Shown: positions 1 to 13,592 of the stretch, piece by piece
How the letters are laid out: the number at the start of each line of letters is the position of its first letter
How positions within the stretch are numbered: the stretch's first letter is position 1
Assembly: GCA_002270565.1 (NCBI GenBank)
Contig: NQMI01000077.1
Span: forward strand, 124,001 to 188,000
Source: Stenocarpella maydis
Lineage: Eukaryota; Ascomycota; Sordariomycetes; Diaporthales; Diaporthaceae
Reading direction: 5' to 3'
Length of the DNA stretch: 64,000 bases
Translations under genes and position numbers: made by a program
Notes under the pieces: generated by a model
Database searches by the model: none
Told to the model about the DNA's origin: nothing
What the model saw: the letters and a program-made list of their open reading frames with translations, nothing else

Positions 1-3000
1 GTATATTTACAATCCAAACTTAAGCTTATAATTACCTCTTTATACCGCCTAATAAACCTTTCAATACCCTATATCCATTTATATAGCTTCCTCTTATAAC
101 TACTATAATTCTAGATTATTAAAGGCCTTAATCTTAACTAACTTCTCTATAGCCCCCTCAACCTATATAGAGTCAACCTGCTACTTTACTAATATAGAAT
201 TTAGAATTATTTAAATATTCCTTACCTTTATATCCTTAGGAGTTACCTAATCCTAATCTCTATAAGAGAGGGTATCCAGAATAATAGCATCCTGATTTAA
301 TTAATAAACTAGGTTAAATAGAAATTCTATTCGAAGTTCTACATATTATATTTAGCGCTTTAAAAGATATTACTTTATTATAAACTTCTTAAAGTTCTTA
401 TAATCTAAAAGAATTATAAACCTATTAATACTCTTTAGTTTAGCATGATACTACTATAAGTAGTTTATAATAGCTAGTATCTCCTTATTAGTAATCAAGT
501 AATTCCACTTAGCTATTATAAGCTTCCTTAAATAAAAGGCAATAGGTCTTAGTACCCCATTAACCTTATATAAGAGGGCCCCTCTAAGGCCCTAGCTGCT
601 GTAATTAGCCTCTATAAAGGTCTTCTTAGTTAGATCCCACTATATAAGGACTAGAGCCCACATAAAGTCTTCCTTAAGCTATTAAAAGGCTTCATTATAC
701 TCCTATATAAAAATAGTACCCCTTTTTTAGTTAATACTATTAAAGGGGTAGCTTTCTGAAAGTAATCTTTAATAAACATCTAATAAAAATTAGTAAACTC
801 TAAAAAGCTTTACATACTTCTTACTAATATAAGCCTCATCCATTTAGTAATTGCTCTTATCTTCTCAAAATCTACTATTATTCCTATACTAGCCTTAATA
901 ATAAACCTAAGGTACTTAACCTATTTTTAAGCAAACTTACTCTTATTTAGATCCAAATACAATCTATACTCTACTATCTTTTTAAGAACCTTTTATACTT
1001 TTTCTATATGTTCTTCTTAAGTTCTATCTATATATATAAGAATATCATTTATATATATAGAGTAGTACTTATTTAAAAGGTTCTAGAGAATAGAATTAAT
1101 ATATCTTTAAAATATTACTAGTACTCTTATTAAGCTAAAAGATATAATAACACATTGAAAAAGCCTATATCTTATATAGAAAGCTATCTTTCATTAGTTA
1201 CCTTTTCTAACTCTAACCTTATAAAACGCCTAAACTATATCCACCTTTATAAACTACTTAGCTTTCATAAGATTATATAAGATTTCTATAATCATGAGTA
1301 GAGAATACTAATCTACCCTAATAATAGCATTCAGGGTATAATAGTTATAATAAAACTATAGTCTGCCCCCCAGCTTTTAAGCAAAGATTACCAGAGCCCC
1401 AGCCTTACTATTACTAGCTTAAATAAAACCCTTATCTAGCAGGTCTTAGAGTATCTTCTTTAAGACCAGCAATTCTTCTCAAGACATATTATAAAGCAAT
1501 CCAAATCGTATGAGAACCTCTCTTCCCTACTTATCCTTCTTAAGGTAAATCTTATAATTTATACTAGATTTATAAGGGTTCAGGTTATTTGCTTCCTTCT
1601 TTATAAAAAGTAGTAATAGGTTATAAAACTCTAAAGGAATCTTCTTATAAAGCTTCTCCTCTATCTTAAGCTTCTTTATATTTAACACTTTATTAATATC
1701 CTCTATTATAATAACAAAAACTACTAGCTCTATTATAGCTTTCTTATAGGTTTACTTAACTCTCCTTATATATAAGAGAAGAGTAAATCCTAATATTGAT
1801 CTTACTTCCTTAAGTTCCTTAATCCTACTTAAAAGCATTTATCAGCTTATATAAGGAACTTAAGTTTCTATCCTTCTATACTAAAGTCTTATCTTATATA
1901 GTATAGAATATGCTTAGTTAGCAATAAGCTATAATTTACCTAATATTACTAGAAAACAAAGGCTAGGGATTATATAAGTAATAATATTCTTATAATAACC
2001 TATAACTTCCAGCCCAAACTTTATAATTCCTATAGCTATAGCCTATATTATACCTTTTATCGCTCCCTTTATCTTTCTTAGCTTTATAGGAAGAGTGGGA
2101 ATATCTATTTATTAAGCAGTTTTCTTATTAATTATAGTAAAGCATTTATACCCTTTATTAACTAAAGTACTATCCTAATCTATTTCATTAATAATTATAT
2201 AAATATAGGTGAATTCTATTTTTATAACTTCTAGAATTAAAGATAATTAAATAGCTTTCTATTACTCTAGGACCTAACTTCATCTTAAAACTAATTTTTT
2301 TCTAATTCTACTAGCTTGAACTCCCCAACCAATTCTTTAGATAGCTAAAGCTAGGTTACCTAAATAGCGCTAATCCTTATTTTTAAATCTCCTCTAGTTT
2401 AAATTAAATTCCAGGGTAGTATATATAGGTATTAACATATAAAGTGCCCTAATGTACTATAACACCTATATAGCCTATTTTAAAAATAGCTCTCTCTCTC
2501 CTCTTTAAAGACCCATTTAGCACGCTACTACTTTCCTTCTTTTATAAGGTGATTTCCATCCCTCCCCTTTTAAGAGGCCCCCTTTAAGAAGTAGTTTATA
2601 TATATAATAATAATATTACCATTAGTATTTACCGCTAGGCAGCCTAACTACCCTTAGTTACTTAAGGCGGAGCCCAACTGGGCTAATGTAGGGACTATAC
2701 CTAATACTGTATAAGACGCCTATTTACTATAGTAAAGTTTCTAGTATAGCGCCTTAAATTTCCTAGTTTACTTAAACCTTTAGGCAATCTATTAAATAGC
2801 TGCTATATACTCTTTAAATTCTATTAGTAGTATAATAGTAATTAGCTTATTCTTTAGGGCTTTAGATATACCCTAGTATAGTTATACTACCTAAGACTTA
2901 TTATCCTAAGTATATCCCCCTACTCTTATAAGAGTACTCTTAAAATCTGTAATAAATTCCTTAAAAGGCTAGCTATCTTTTTACTTAAGCCTTATAAAAT

Positions 3001-3986
3001 TATCCTACCCTTTTTCCTTATAAATAACTAAGGAGAAAGTATAATCTATATAAGTAATTAACTTCTTAAAATTATTAATTCCCCTATTTTCCTAAAACAA
3101 TATATATTTTAAATCTAGCTTTAATACTTAAGCACTAGTATATCCTATATTAAGCCTCCTAGCTACCATTAATATAGCTTATAGGCCTATTTACCCATAG
3201 TTTTAAGACCAGGAAGGCTTAAAAATCAGTATATTTATTCAGCTTTCCATTCCAGGCCGGCTAGGCTAGAGCCCTATGCTGGGGCCCTATAGGGCCCTAG
3301 CTAAATATAATATTAGGGATAAATTAGAGCCCGCTAGGGCTATAGGGCCCGGGGTTGCCTTCCATGCAAACGGGGCTGGTCTCCAAGGTGGTAGGGGTGT
3401 TGGTTATCGGGGTAGCATCAGGTTAAGGGTATAGCTGATGTTAGGGCGTTAGCTATAGTACTACTTAGGGCGTAGGTTGGGGCACTAACTCGTGGGCAGC
3501 ATTCTGTATCTCCTATATGGTTTCCTGCATCATCCCTACAACCACCTGAGTAGCATTTTGGGTTACCTATCTTATAATACCTTCTAAGATGCCCTGATTT
3601 TATAGCGCTATAAAGATAGCTTAGCCAAACTCTAAGTAGTTTGTTATCGCACATATAAACTCATTTTCCGCTAGGATGCAAGTAGCTCTTAAAGGCCCTA
3701 CCTTACCGCTATCTCTAGCACCTTACTAAGGTGCATTTCCTAACATTTTATCCAGAGTTCTAATTTACCAGAAGATTTTAAAGGAACTATAAGAGATTAA
3801 ACCTAATATAATAGGTATATATAAGCTAACGCTATATATTAGCTATAGCTAAGCTAGGTTTAATAAGGAAAGAAAAAGTAGAAGGAAAATCCTATAAGTC
3901 CGGAATCCGCGCTCTTATATGCGGAATCCCAAGTGGGTCTGGAGGGAGCCGGACCGCGCCAATACCTAGGGTTCTACCCTGTAACA
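1..3986 (-). mobile_element. RIP-degraded Ty3/gypsy LTR retroelement, truncated by the left window edge
   Basis: The minus strand still reads as a gypsy polyprotein riddled with TAA and TAG. From about 1460 down, translation gives an RT N-terminal palm in which fragments such as ELLVLKKIL, LLDKGFI and KLGGRL follow the usual order. Around 1067-1020 comes YINDILIY, the RT catalytic box with its first Asp changed to Asn. Near 950-730 follow a helix and FLEFTNFIRC, the gypsy RT connection. From about 640 to 300 an RNase H pattern appears: GVLRPIAFYLRKL, then NKEILAII, then DYKNFKKF. The integrase would lie to the left of base 1. The upstream gag part (about 3650-2300) is too altered for me to place a zinc knuckle. 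Base composition is extremely AT-rich. The changes (CAA/CAG to TAA/TAG, TGG to TAG, GAT to AAT) are of the transition type that RIP makes. Family assignment is firm; element boundaries are not. Confidence 0.85.
3765..3986 (-). repeat. Putative 5' LTR of the gypsy element
   Basis: Read on the minus strand, the sequence starting at 3986 begins TGTTACAGGG, a standard fungal gypsy LTR start. A TATA-like stretch (TATAAGAG) follows near 3920, and this is the least AT-rich part of the neighbourhood. About 215-225 bases further on, near 3762, lies TGGTAAATTAGAAC, which could be a mutated tRNA primer-binding site because such sites begin TGG directly after the LTR. The inner LTR end does not show a clean CA, so that boundary is uncertain. 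The partner LTR would lie outside the window and cannot be compared. Confidence 0.45.
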
Positions 3987-5640
3987 ATTATAAAGAGATT
4001 ATAGTATATCTAGTATATATAATAGTTAAATTCTCCTACTTAAGTAGTAACTGATATTTATTAATTATCTTGGTGCTATATTCTCTAGATAGATAGGGGA
4101 GAGGAGGTAGTTGCTGGGGTGCTTCTGGAGGAGGAGGAGGATAAGGGGGTAGCAGTTTTAAGGTACTGATGATAATGTTATTATTGCTAACTAATAGCTT
4201 ATAACTTAAGTATACTAGATAGGGCTTAATCTCTTTATAGGAGAAATAGTTATAATGCTTTTTTAACTATAATATCTATTATCTAGCTAGAAGCTTAATA
4301 CCCTCTAGCTATATTAATATTAATAATAAGGTAAGGATATTTATAAATGCTTTAGCATTATTATTACCTAAGTATATAGGTATCTTCTTATAGAGAAATA
4401 TTCTTTTCAGGGGGGTTTTTATATTATAATAGAGTTTTTTAAATATTATTTTTATATATCTCTTAAAGTTAATATAGAATTTATTATATGTTTCCTTTCT
4501 TAAAAGTCTTATATATATTTAATATTATATATATATATTTATGTACTTTATTATAGCTATAGTAATTATAAGTAAATCCTTATATTATAAATAAGGGTTA
4601 AGATACTTAGCTGTATTTTTAATAAGTAAAGTATTCTTAATTATATTCTATATATTAATTAAGTCAATGTCTATAAAAAGCATAATCCCATTACCTTATT
4701 AGGTAGCTACTATAATACCTAAGTAGCTTTAATATATAAAGTAGAAATATAAATTAGAGGTAAAAAGAGGTACTTAGGTAAGATAGGAATAAATAAATAA
4801 TAATAAGGGGTAATAAGTAGGTATAAATAGCGTAGTAATAATATATATACTAGCTAATAGATTAACCTTAGTTATACATAGCTTTTACTAAAGTAGTTAT
4901 TAAGATAATTATTAAGGGGAATGCTAAGGTAATAATATCCTATATATTAACTTAAGAGTATTAATAAGTTATATAGCTAAAGGTAATCCTTAAGCAGTTA
5001 CTATTTATTATAATGCTTAAGGTATAATAGATATTTATATAAATATAATAAGTTATAGCCTATAGCATATAATTATCTCTTATATCTTATAATAGGTAAT
5101 AAAGATATTACTAAAGGTACTCCTTAAGTAATAATCTCCCTAAGACTATTAGTATAGCTGCTATTAAGTAACAGAAAGTCTATCTCTTTAACCTTGCTAA
5201 TCTATAGTTACCCTTATAACTACTAATTAGTATTAGATGGGTTATATATTATAATATAAGTAGTGGTGGTTAGTATATTTGATCTGTCTTAAAAGTAATG
5301 GTTTGGCGGGCATAGCCCTGTACAGCCAGGTCGGGCGTATATAGTACAGAGTAGTTGCTTAGTCATCTGACTTAGTCAGCAACCACTCGTTGCTACTATA
5401 GTACTGACTGTAGTAGTAGCCCATTAGTATACCGTGCACACAACTGTTGCTATACTAAGGGTAAAACTAAAGTTAAGGATTAAGTTCTAAGATTTACAAA
5501 ACTACAGAAATAATATAATATAAAACTATTTTATTCTGTTATAAGAATATTACTAAATTTATCTTGATCTTATTTTTATAAGAGTAATATACCCCATAGT
5601 CCTGGTATAGTACTTATGTAATAGGTATATATTTGCTAAG
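3987..5640. other. AT-rich RIP-type block, identity unknown
   Basis: This stretch continues the AT-rich, stop-saturated composition beyond the proposed LTR but shows no protein homology I can read on either strand. It contains a purine-rich patch at 4085-4150 and a less AT-rich island at about 5285-5470, which could be the remnant of a second repeat or solo LTR. Composition returns to normal genomic levels at about 5,650. No gene is supported. Confidence 0.6.
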
Positions 5641-6861
5641 TGTTGATAATTACTATATGCATACTACTTCACCGCAACAATTTCAATAACGGTGCGTATT
5701 GAGTTGCACAGTAAAGGGAGAAGGGAAAAATATGTCTGAGGAATTAATTTGGAACGCTTTATAGGTGACATAACCGCGCAATATCCTCCGAGGTCGAGTT
5801 TCCAACGAGTAGCCCGCCCATTCCGAGGGGGCCGCCTTCTTTCGTATGTGTCACAATCATCAGCTGTCAGCTGGTTATGAAAGCATATACATTTTAGGAA
5901 TGAGTTTCCGTAATCGGTGGCCTCGCCCGTTTGGGCAGACTGATCGGCACTAATGTTGAGCATGTTAACGTGGCTTGTCTTCCATACAAGTGTGGCCGAT
6001 ACTACTTGTAGGCTTTCTCAAACATCTCACTCTATTTTCGGTCTCTAGATTACCCGCCGCTATCTTTTCATTGATTCGCGATCAGCCCGAACAGCAGTCT
6101 CGCAAATGAAATAGTATTCATGGACGGATTTACTAGACGGTGCCTCCGTTCGGCTACCTACACACTAACGACTTTGTTGTTTGAGTTCTGGCTGCCATCG
6201 AACTACGGGCTGCTAACGCTTCTTTTTTGCAGGAGACTATTAATGGACAGATTGGAGAGATTTTACTCGCCTGTAGCAGAGATACCTTTCAGCCATCCTG
6301 ATCTTAGGGCAGTAAGACTAACTAGGAACTGCAACCCATCAATTGGGCAGCACCGCGCTGATTGACCGCTACCCAGGTCCTCGATACTTTTTATTGATTA
6401 AAAGTTGGACCGATTTTCTAGCTATACTACTCGGCAACCTGACGCCCACACAATCAATAATGAGTTTGAAACATGCATGTACTGTCTGAAATTGTTTCAT
6501 AACCGGATAATGTGCCTGCTGCCGGAGAGGAACATTTTCTGGCCAATTGGGTCAATCGCGCTTAAGTAGGATGTCAGGCGGGTGCTCCAACGTAACCAGC
6601 GTGCAATCAGTATTCAATCAAATTTGACATTGGGAGGGTTTCATTGAACCATAATATATCTTCCCCAAGTTACTCATGTCATAGTATTTGATCATGCCGG
6701 TTTGTCCACTGGCCCCGAGCAGTCAAAAGTTGGTGTTCTACAGGAGTGAGCACTCACTCCATTCCTCAGACTCCCATTAAAGCCAGGAAACTAGTGAATT
6801 GGCTCACGAGAACACCTTGCCTCGGCCACTGCACGATCTCTTGTGTGTTACTCCAGTAACG
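5641..6861. other. Intergenic, no gene seen
   Basis: This is the transition from the AT-rich block to normal composition, then the upstream region of the MFS transporter. Open frames are short and without recognisable domains. I see no repeat, RNA gene or clear promoter element. Confidence 0.5.
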
Positions 6862-8642
6862 ATGAATGATGAGACCAGCATCAAGGAGACCCACGGATTC
6901 GCAGACCATGGCGAAAGCAGAACAGATAGCGAAACACACACGCGAAGTGAAGGGGAATACGAAGCGTATCACTTCCCCGAAGGTGGGTTCCGAGCCTGGT
7001 TGGTAGTTTCAGGATCAGCTGCGACCATGTTCTGTTCATTTGGCTATCTCACCGGATTTGGGTATGTGTAGGACCGTTTCTATCGCGTTCCACTCTGGCG
7101 AACTGAACTCCAAGCCAGGATCTACCAGCAGTGGTATGGCGAGAACCAACTCAAGTCTTACACCCAGTCAGACATCTCGTGGATAGGATCGGTCCAGATC
7201 TTCCTTACCTTCGCAGGAGGCTTGATAGGAGGGCCCGTACTGGACCGTTATGGCAGCGTGGTAAGTTGTTGAATAGATCCCGAAGACCACATTCTGACGT
7301 ACACCGTGGTCCAGGCCATGCTCCCAGTCTCCGTGACTTACGTGATCTCCCTTGTCTCGACAAGCTTCTGCAGGGAATACTACCAATTCTTCCTCGCCCA
7401 AGCCATCCTAGCTGGGATATGCCTCGGCTTCCTCTTCTCCAACTCACTGGCCATCATTGGTCACTACTTTGATAAACGTTATGGTCTTGCTTCTGGCATT
7501 ATCATGGCAGGCGCTGCCGTTGGTGGGATAGTATTTCCAATCACACTTAACAGTCTGCTCAACGAAGTCGGCCTAAGCTTTGGATGGTCTGTTCGGATAT
7601 GTGCCCTGATTGTTCTCGTGCTTTTGGCTTGTACGTGCACTTGATTGACAGCGTCCCTCCCGTTGCTTCTTAGATTGCAGCTAAATCTTCGCAGATGCAA
7701 ACATGACAATGAAGCCTCGACTCCCTCCGACCAAGCAGAGTATGGACCTCTCCTTGATGAGGCGGCCGGTATATGTACTCATTGCCGTGGGTGGCTGGTT
7801 ACTAAACTGGGGCTTGTACATTCCTCTGTTCTACCTGCCTCCCTTCGCCATTACGGCTGGTCTCAGTGCAGACCTTGCGCCTCACACCGTGGCCATCTTT
7901 AACGCTGCTTCAATTTTCGGCCGTGTCCTCGCCGGTGCACTCGCCGATAAGCTGGGATGTGTGAGTACTATGCAAAAGCTTTTCTGGCCGCGTTGGTTTT
8001 GTCTACCCAGCCCGTTATCGTAATCCTGTCTTTTGACACCGGTATGGTATCAACAGACCTGCGATGTCAGTGCCCTGGAGAACAGACCTTGAAGACATCA
8101 TAACCTAGTCCGCTCTCATTTTAGTCGGCAAATAACTGACTTGAGGTGATGCAGTTCAACGTGGTGATCATTAATGGCCTGCTGTGCGCTGTTTCTCTGT
8201 TCGTCTGGGCAGCCACCGACACCACTGCGGAGGTGCTTGCGGCCACTATCATCCAAGGTCTATTCATTGGTAGTATTGTGTCATTGCAAGCTGTTATTAT
8301 TACGATTGTTACACCTGATCCTAAAAATCTGGGCTCGATGATTGGGTTCACTATGGCCATCTGGGCTTGTGGGTAAGTATGATTCTTGTCTTGCTTCAGT
8401 TCCCCGAGCTTTGTGTCTGGGTGTGTCCTATAATCTATCACTTTTGGGCCCTTGACAGGTAATTAACGTGTACCAGCGGACTAACGGGGCCTCCTATTGC
8501 CGGAGCCATTCTAAGTGGACGCGAGGGCCCTGGAAGCTATGATGGTCCGGGATATTTTGGGGGCGCATCTCTCATCGCTGGATCCGCATTCTTCTTCGCT
8601 GCTCGCATGACCATGCAGAAGAAACTGGTCGCCAGGGTCTAG
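6862..8642 (+). CDS. MFS transporter, monocarboxylate-porter (MCT) type
   Basis: Six exons give an intact 435-residue frame: 6862-7061, 7119-7260, 7315-7630, 7695-7960, 8155-8372 and 8477-8642. I chose ATG 6862 (MNDETSIKE); the frame stays open upstream but without another ATG. After an acidic cytoplasmic N-terminus comes FPEGGFRAWLVVSGS, the usual MCT-family opening with a conserved Asp replaced by Glu. Next are SDISWIGSVQIF and GGPVLDRYG (loop 2-3 MFS signature), then YFDKRYGLASGIIMAG with the conserved Arg, then FGRVLAGALADKLG (second-half signature), and GLTGPPIAGAILSG near the C-terminus. Twelve membrane segments are expected. Fungal MCT-like proteins carry monocarboxylates or secondary metabolites; the substrate cannot be read from sequence. 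All junctions are GT...AG and in phase. The gene lies 1.2 kb from the RIP block yet shows no RIP-type stops. Confidence 0.88.
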
Positions 8643-11600
8643 TACTTCTGCTCACCGCATACGGAAGCCGTCACTGGATCTACCAGAGGCCATCGAAGTC
8701 CATATATGGGGTGTTGGACTTTGCTGGATAACTACTTGTTATGTGAGTTGCATAAGTCGGCACATTTCTGATGAGGTGCCTGGATAGGGGCCCAGGTGGT
8801 TAGGTACCTAATCCGCGTTGGCGGAAGGGAGGGGAAGGAGGACATCAGTGCGATTATTTCTGCGGGTTCAATTGTGTAACTGACTTTGAGTCCCTGGATC
8901 TAAGTATATACCCGCCTCATAATGACGGAACAACGTATCTAGCCGTAAGATCGGATGCTCACCAGTAAAATAGAATTTGCCTGTCATCCTTGGCAGCTTT
9001 TGACTCGTGCCCAGTTTGTCGTTCCAGTCAGACTCAGTCCCATGATATTTCGGCTATTGCAGGTCTGCTACTCATGCCAATCTAGGCAGGATTTGCTTCA
9101 CGTCTCCATTGATGGACAACCTCGCGAGTCACACGCCGAAGCTTCAGTTTGACTGTGCATCCCCATACGGTAAGCGATGTGTGTGGAGCCCGCTGAAAGA
9201 ATACCTCGTATATTCAGCTCTTGCAGTCTTTCCCAAACAAGTAACCACAGCAGGTACCATAGTCTGGATACCTAGTTGCTTTTTGTCATGGGAATGCGGC
9301 CCGCATTCCGTGGGAAGCTGTTCCAGTTTAGGATCTGCCCGGGTGCACCCATTGTGCCAACCCTTGCACGAGAACGGTGCCAATTCAGTCAGGGGCATCG
9401 TTTTTGTGCTCCTTTTCCTTTGCAGAAGTGCAATCTCGCTGATTTGGACCACTATGGGCTCATGAATGCAAGGGGCTTGAAGTGACTATCTGCAACCGGG
9501 CATAATATTTTGCCCGAGTCCCCCAGAACGAGGTGGCTGGCTCGGGTGGAAAGATTGGCGCCTACTTGACATGCATCGCAAGCCACAACTAGACCTTTAT
9601 CAACGGGGTTATGCCGCGATGCACTGATGCGCCCTGGTGCCACGTGCAGCTAATCTAGGTGATTTGCGTCGGAACCGGCCTATCTGTGTTACCTAGTCAT
9701 GTATTAATCAGACTCGGGGAAAGATTAATAAGATCGTTGGTGCCACGGGACACAAGCAGAATACCACGTTGCTCCGTATCACAACATAAAGATATGACCA
9801 CCACACTAATCCCTTGACTCTTGTCAATTCATATCAGGCACCTTTGAGGTACTCGAGACATGTTACGCTCTAAGACATAGAGGGTTGGGGTTGATATCTT
9901 TCTTCCTGCTGCGGCTGGCGGTCGTGTATCAAGGTGCAGCACTGGACAGAACGGATAGTTTCAATACTGGATGATTATACCAAGTGATCAAGACAGATGC
10001 AAGGTGATGCTGTCGACTGTCGCGATCTTGGCACCGGGCCCCCGTGTGCAATGCTGTGTGGCCTTGGGCTATGGACTTTACCTTGGAGCCTCAATATCGA
10101 CGTGAAGGATCGACGTGCCTGCATGGTAAGATTTCCACATTCGGTGGGTACATTGTGGCGAGTCCCAGCAACGGGAAGAGCAATGTCCATTGTAGGTTAC
10201 TGCAAGGATGTCGGCTGCCTGCCTCGCCACTCGGCAACGAGCGCTGGGGCGGAGGATGGATATCGGAGGCTGGTAAGCAGGATGGTCAATCTTACAGGAC
10301 CGAGGATCCTCTACGTCCATGTTGCGCCACAAGCAGAGTGTCCAACAACGAGACTGCCCTATGCAATGCCTCACAACCGTCAGAAGCAGCGCTTACTGTG
10401 GAGATGAGCCGGTGGCATTTTAGGGCGTCCGTGGGTTGTGTGGCCTGGCAAAGAGTTCAGCGCGATGAAGGACTAGGTTCAAACCACGCTTGTTGTTGGT
10501 GAAGTTTTCTATTTTGAGATGCAACAAAAACACCACACGTGGGGAACAAGGGCCCATCCCTGGGATGGATCCGTGTATGGAGACGCTCGGCGGGGTGCGC
10601 GGGATGTTACCTCGCTTGAGGTGCCGGTGAGGACGGGCACAAGTCCTATTTGTCCTCGTTTCTCGTCTTGGAACTTGTTTGCGCGAGCGCTAAGGACGCA
10701 CCATGCCCTTCAGTATCCACTTGTGTGGTCCACGGGGTGGGCATATTCGTGACGGCCGCCTACCGGGCCGGACACCCTTTACCTTGTTGTTGTGCGGCAC
10801 GCTCTGACGCTTGAGCGCATCCATGCACACAGGGCGGGGAGTGGATCCATCACTGTTGTGGCATCGAGTATTCCACAGTATACTAGTGTAGTGTATGTAG
10901 TACGTGTACATAGTCTACGATATGCTGCCGAGAATCCCGACATCCATGAGACAGACCTACTACACATGTACCTAGGTATGCATGTGTGCGGGGTGAAAGC
11001 CTAACTTGATCATGTCTCGACACAGTTATAAGCAGTGCAGAGTGTCTCTAGGCCATCATTGGCCAGGTGAGCACCTAGATAGAGTCTACAGGGTTTGTGG
11101 CTGTGGCGAACACTCAGCCGTACATTGGATCAGTAGCGTGGACAGCTGTGCTGCCAGCGCTTATTTTTTATTATTGTTATTTTTTCCCCCTTCCTTCCTT
11201 CTCTCTTGTGGGCAGTTGGGCAAGGCTCAATCACCCATCAGCCGCAAGACGTTTGTTACTGCGTCAAGGCAGGTCAAAGGAGACGCCACAGCCTGCAGGG
11301 GTGGCGCGCCAGCGAAACACGAAGCCAAGACTGCAACCCCAGTCAGTCTCTTCAGCCCTTGTGAAGAGCTCATGCTAAGCCTTATGTAAATGAGTGGCAG
11401 TGTTGCCCGCTCACCGACTGCATGTGCGGGGCCCAGTGGCTTTGAGGATCTGGTGTTTCGCTGGCATCTGAATCCCAATTCCCGGTCGACTGTGGCTGCA
11501 ATGTACCAATGGCCGCCCCGAGCGCATCCATGATTGGCCAGCTGCACGTCTTACTCGCATACAAAGGTCAAGTCGTGGCCCAAAACAGGCCGTCCTCGCA

Positions 11601-13592
11601 GCTGCCGCATTCGCCTACGCTGGTGGAGGCATCCGTGGGGGAGGTGCCCCTATGCACTTCGTGAGACGTGTACAGGTAATCACATGCAACATGCAGCAGC
11701 AGGGTGTGCCGCGCCGTATACTCTTGTTCGAGACATTGCCTGTTCCGAGGCTCCGACGTTGCATGGGTGTGCCTATCCGTCCACGCATTTCGTCAGCGTA
11801 TCGACAAATCGGGTCCGAAGGAAGCAAGTCCGGGCCAGCTGTGGCCGTTGGATCTGGGCTTACACTGTAGTCTCCCAGCAATACGGATACTGGGCTGGCT
11901 GGTTTCCTTGATACTTCTGGTGTCCACCTGTCTCTCTGCAGTCGAGCCAGTACATGCCAGGGATGTGGGATCGGGTTGTCTGGTTAGGCATCAATTCCAG
12001 GGCACGCCCTGATCTGACAGCATCCTGTTCAAGTCTCGGTCAATTTTTATCGACGGGCGGATCTCGTTGAAATCTCACAGGCCAGCGGGCCCCAGGAGCA
12101 TTGTCGCCGGCGTCATGGCCGTGTCTTTCTTTTACTAGTCGACCATCTCTTGCCGCCGGCTGACAAGCTCCCAGCAGCCGGATGAGACGGTAACATCAAG
12201 CGCATTGGTTTGAGTCACCCTTGCCCGCCTCGATGAAACCCATCGATTCAAGACTCGGTCGCATATACATTGCCCTCGCGAGTCTTGAAGCCGTCTGGTC
12301 ACGGATACTTCCAGACCTGCATGGTACCGGCGCTAGTTTCTATATCTGCCAGACCTCGAACTGTTTGTATACCATGTGCGCCGTGCATAGAATACCAGTG
12401 GTGCTAACGGTTGCCAGCGGCTAGCCAGCCGAAACAGATCAAACTCTACTCGGCTTGTCAACAACCTCCATACTTCCCGCCCCTTTCGTGCTCTCCGAGC
12501 AGCCCGGAAGACGAGATGTCCATGAAGCGCGGCCTAGATCAAGCTTCATCTATTACAGTGAGGCTGTTTTAAGCTCGACGCCTTGAGGTTGTCTGATGTC
12601 TATAGTACCACTCGCCCATTCTTGATAATACCACTTCGCCAATGTTGTTGCCTAATACTTTGGCAACGGCCATCCCACGTGCAAAGCTGAAAGTAACTGG
12701 CATAGTGGCTCGTGCCTGCGCCCCCGTTCTGAATCCTGCTAGGAACTACTCAAGTGCCCCTACTCATCCTGATGTACAGCCCTTGGGTAGAGCAGAATGC
12801 GCCTGCTCCTGATTCCTGTGAGGCTCGTGTTCGGCCATAGTCTGACTGAGAGGACTATTTGGTCGCGCAAGCGCTTATACACCATCCCGCATGACTGGCA
12901 AGTCACTTATACGGCTTTTCATGTCACTCTCAGAGCTACCCATGCACACCTCTCCTGTGCAGTTGGACGTGGATACTTCTCATGTGTACTCAGACTCTTG
13001 TTGAGTTTCGGAAATTATCCTTTCGATAGCACCGTGCGCTTCTGCCTACATCAAGCGAAGGCGTGCGATCTCGAGTTAGTCCTGCCGTTGGGAGGTAACT
13101 AGAACACCCGAACGCCTTGCCTCATGGTCCACAACCAAGAACTAATTTTCGATAAAGATAACTGTCATGCATGCACTGTCGCATTTTGAAGGGCTTTCCG
13201 ACGGCAGGGAAGCATAATGAAACTCATTTCACCATCTCATGGCTCTGTAAGGAACGGTCTGGTCTGCCTATACCACAATCGATCACACCCATTCCCTTTC
13301 ATGTAATATCAACCTCCCGACCATTGAGAACCAATCGGGAAAAGATATTGAGTGGCTTACCACAGGGCTTGGATCCCTCGGACCGCCGCAGTTGTGCAAG
13401 GATGTGGTTCATCTCGACTCTCTTACGGTATCGTGAGCTTGAAGTATAAAGCTCAACTCATCTGCCCTTTCCATGAGCACCAGACCGATCTCCTTCACTT
13501 CATAGCACAGCCCACACTCCCTTGATATTACTCCACCCTCGTTCTCTTGCTGTCTCTGGCGCTTTGGTTCATTCGTTCCCAACGCTGTCGAG
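8643..13592. other. Long intergenic region, no supported gene
   Basis: Almost 5 kb separates the transporter from the laccase. The longest open frames (9109-9465, 9997-10407, 10044-10502, 11006-11389, 11534-11911) overlap one another on several frames, have unstructured composition and no domain I recognise, so I read them as chance. A palindromic TACCTAGGTA lies at about 10969-10978. The final 300 bases before 13593 should hold the laccase promoter and 5' UTR; I cannot point to a specific site. Confidence 0.5.

Noticed and set aside
2640..2720. A possible CCHC zinc knuckle of the retroelement gag on the minus strand.
   Set aside because: Only one or two of the four ligands can be derived by RIP-type changes at the right spacing, so the match is too weak to report as a feature.
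1..5640. The AT-rich block as a centromere, rather than RIP-degraded repeats.
   Set aside because: A recognisable retroelement accounts for at least the first 4 kb and the block ends abruptly next to genes. A larger context would be needed to argue for a centromere or subtelomere.
9997..10502. Overlapping plus-strand open frames of 136 and 152 codons between the transporter and the laccase.
   Set aside because: They overlap each other and a minus-strand frame, have no domain, signal or membrane pattern, and are Cys/Arg/Trp-rich in the way chance GC-rich frames are.
12006..12060. A GTTCAAGTCTC sequence that resembles a tRNA T-loop.
   Set aside because: No acceptor stem, D-arm or anticodon arm can be folded around it.
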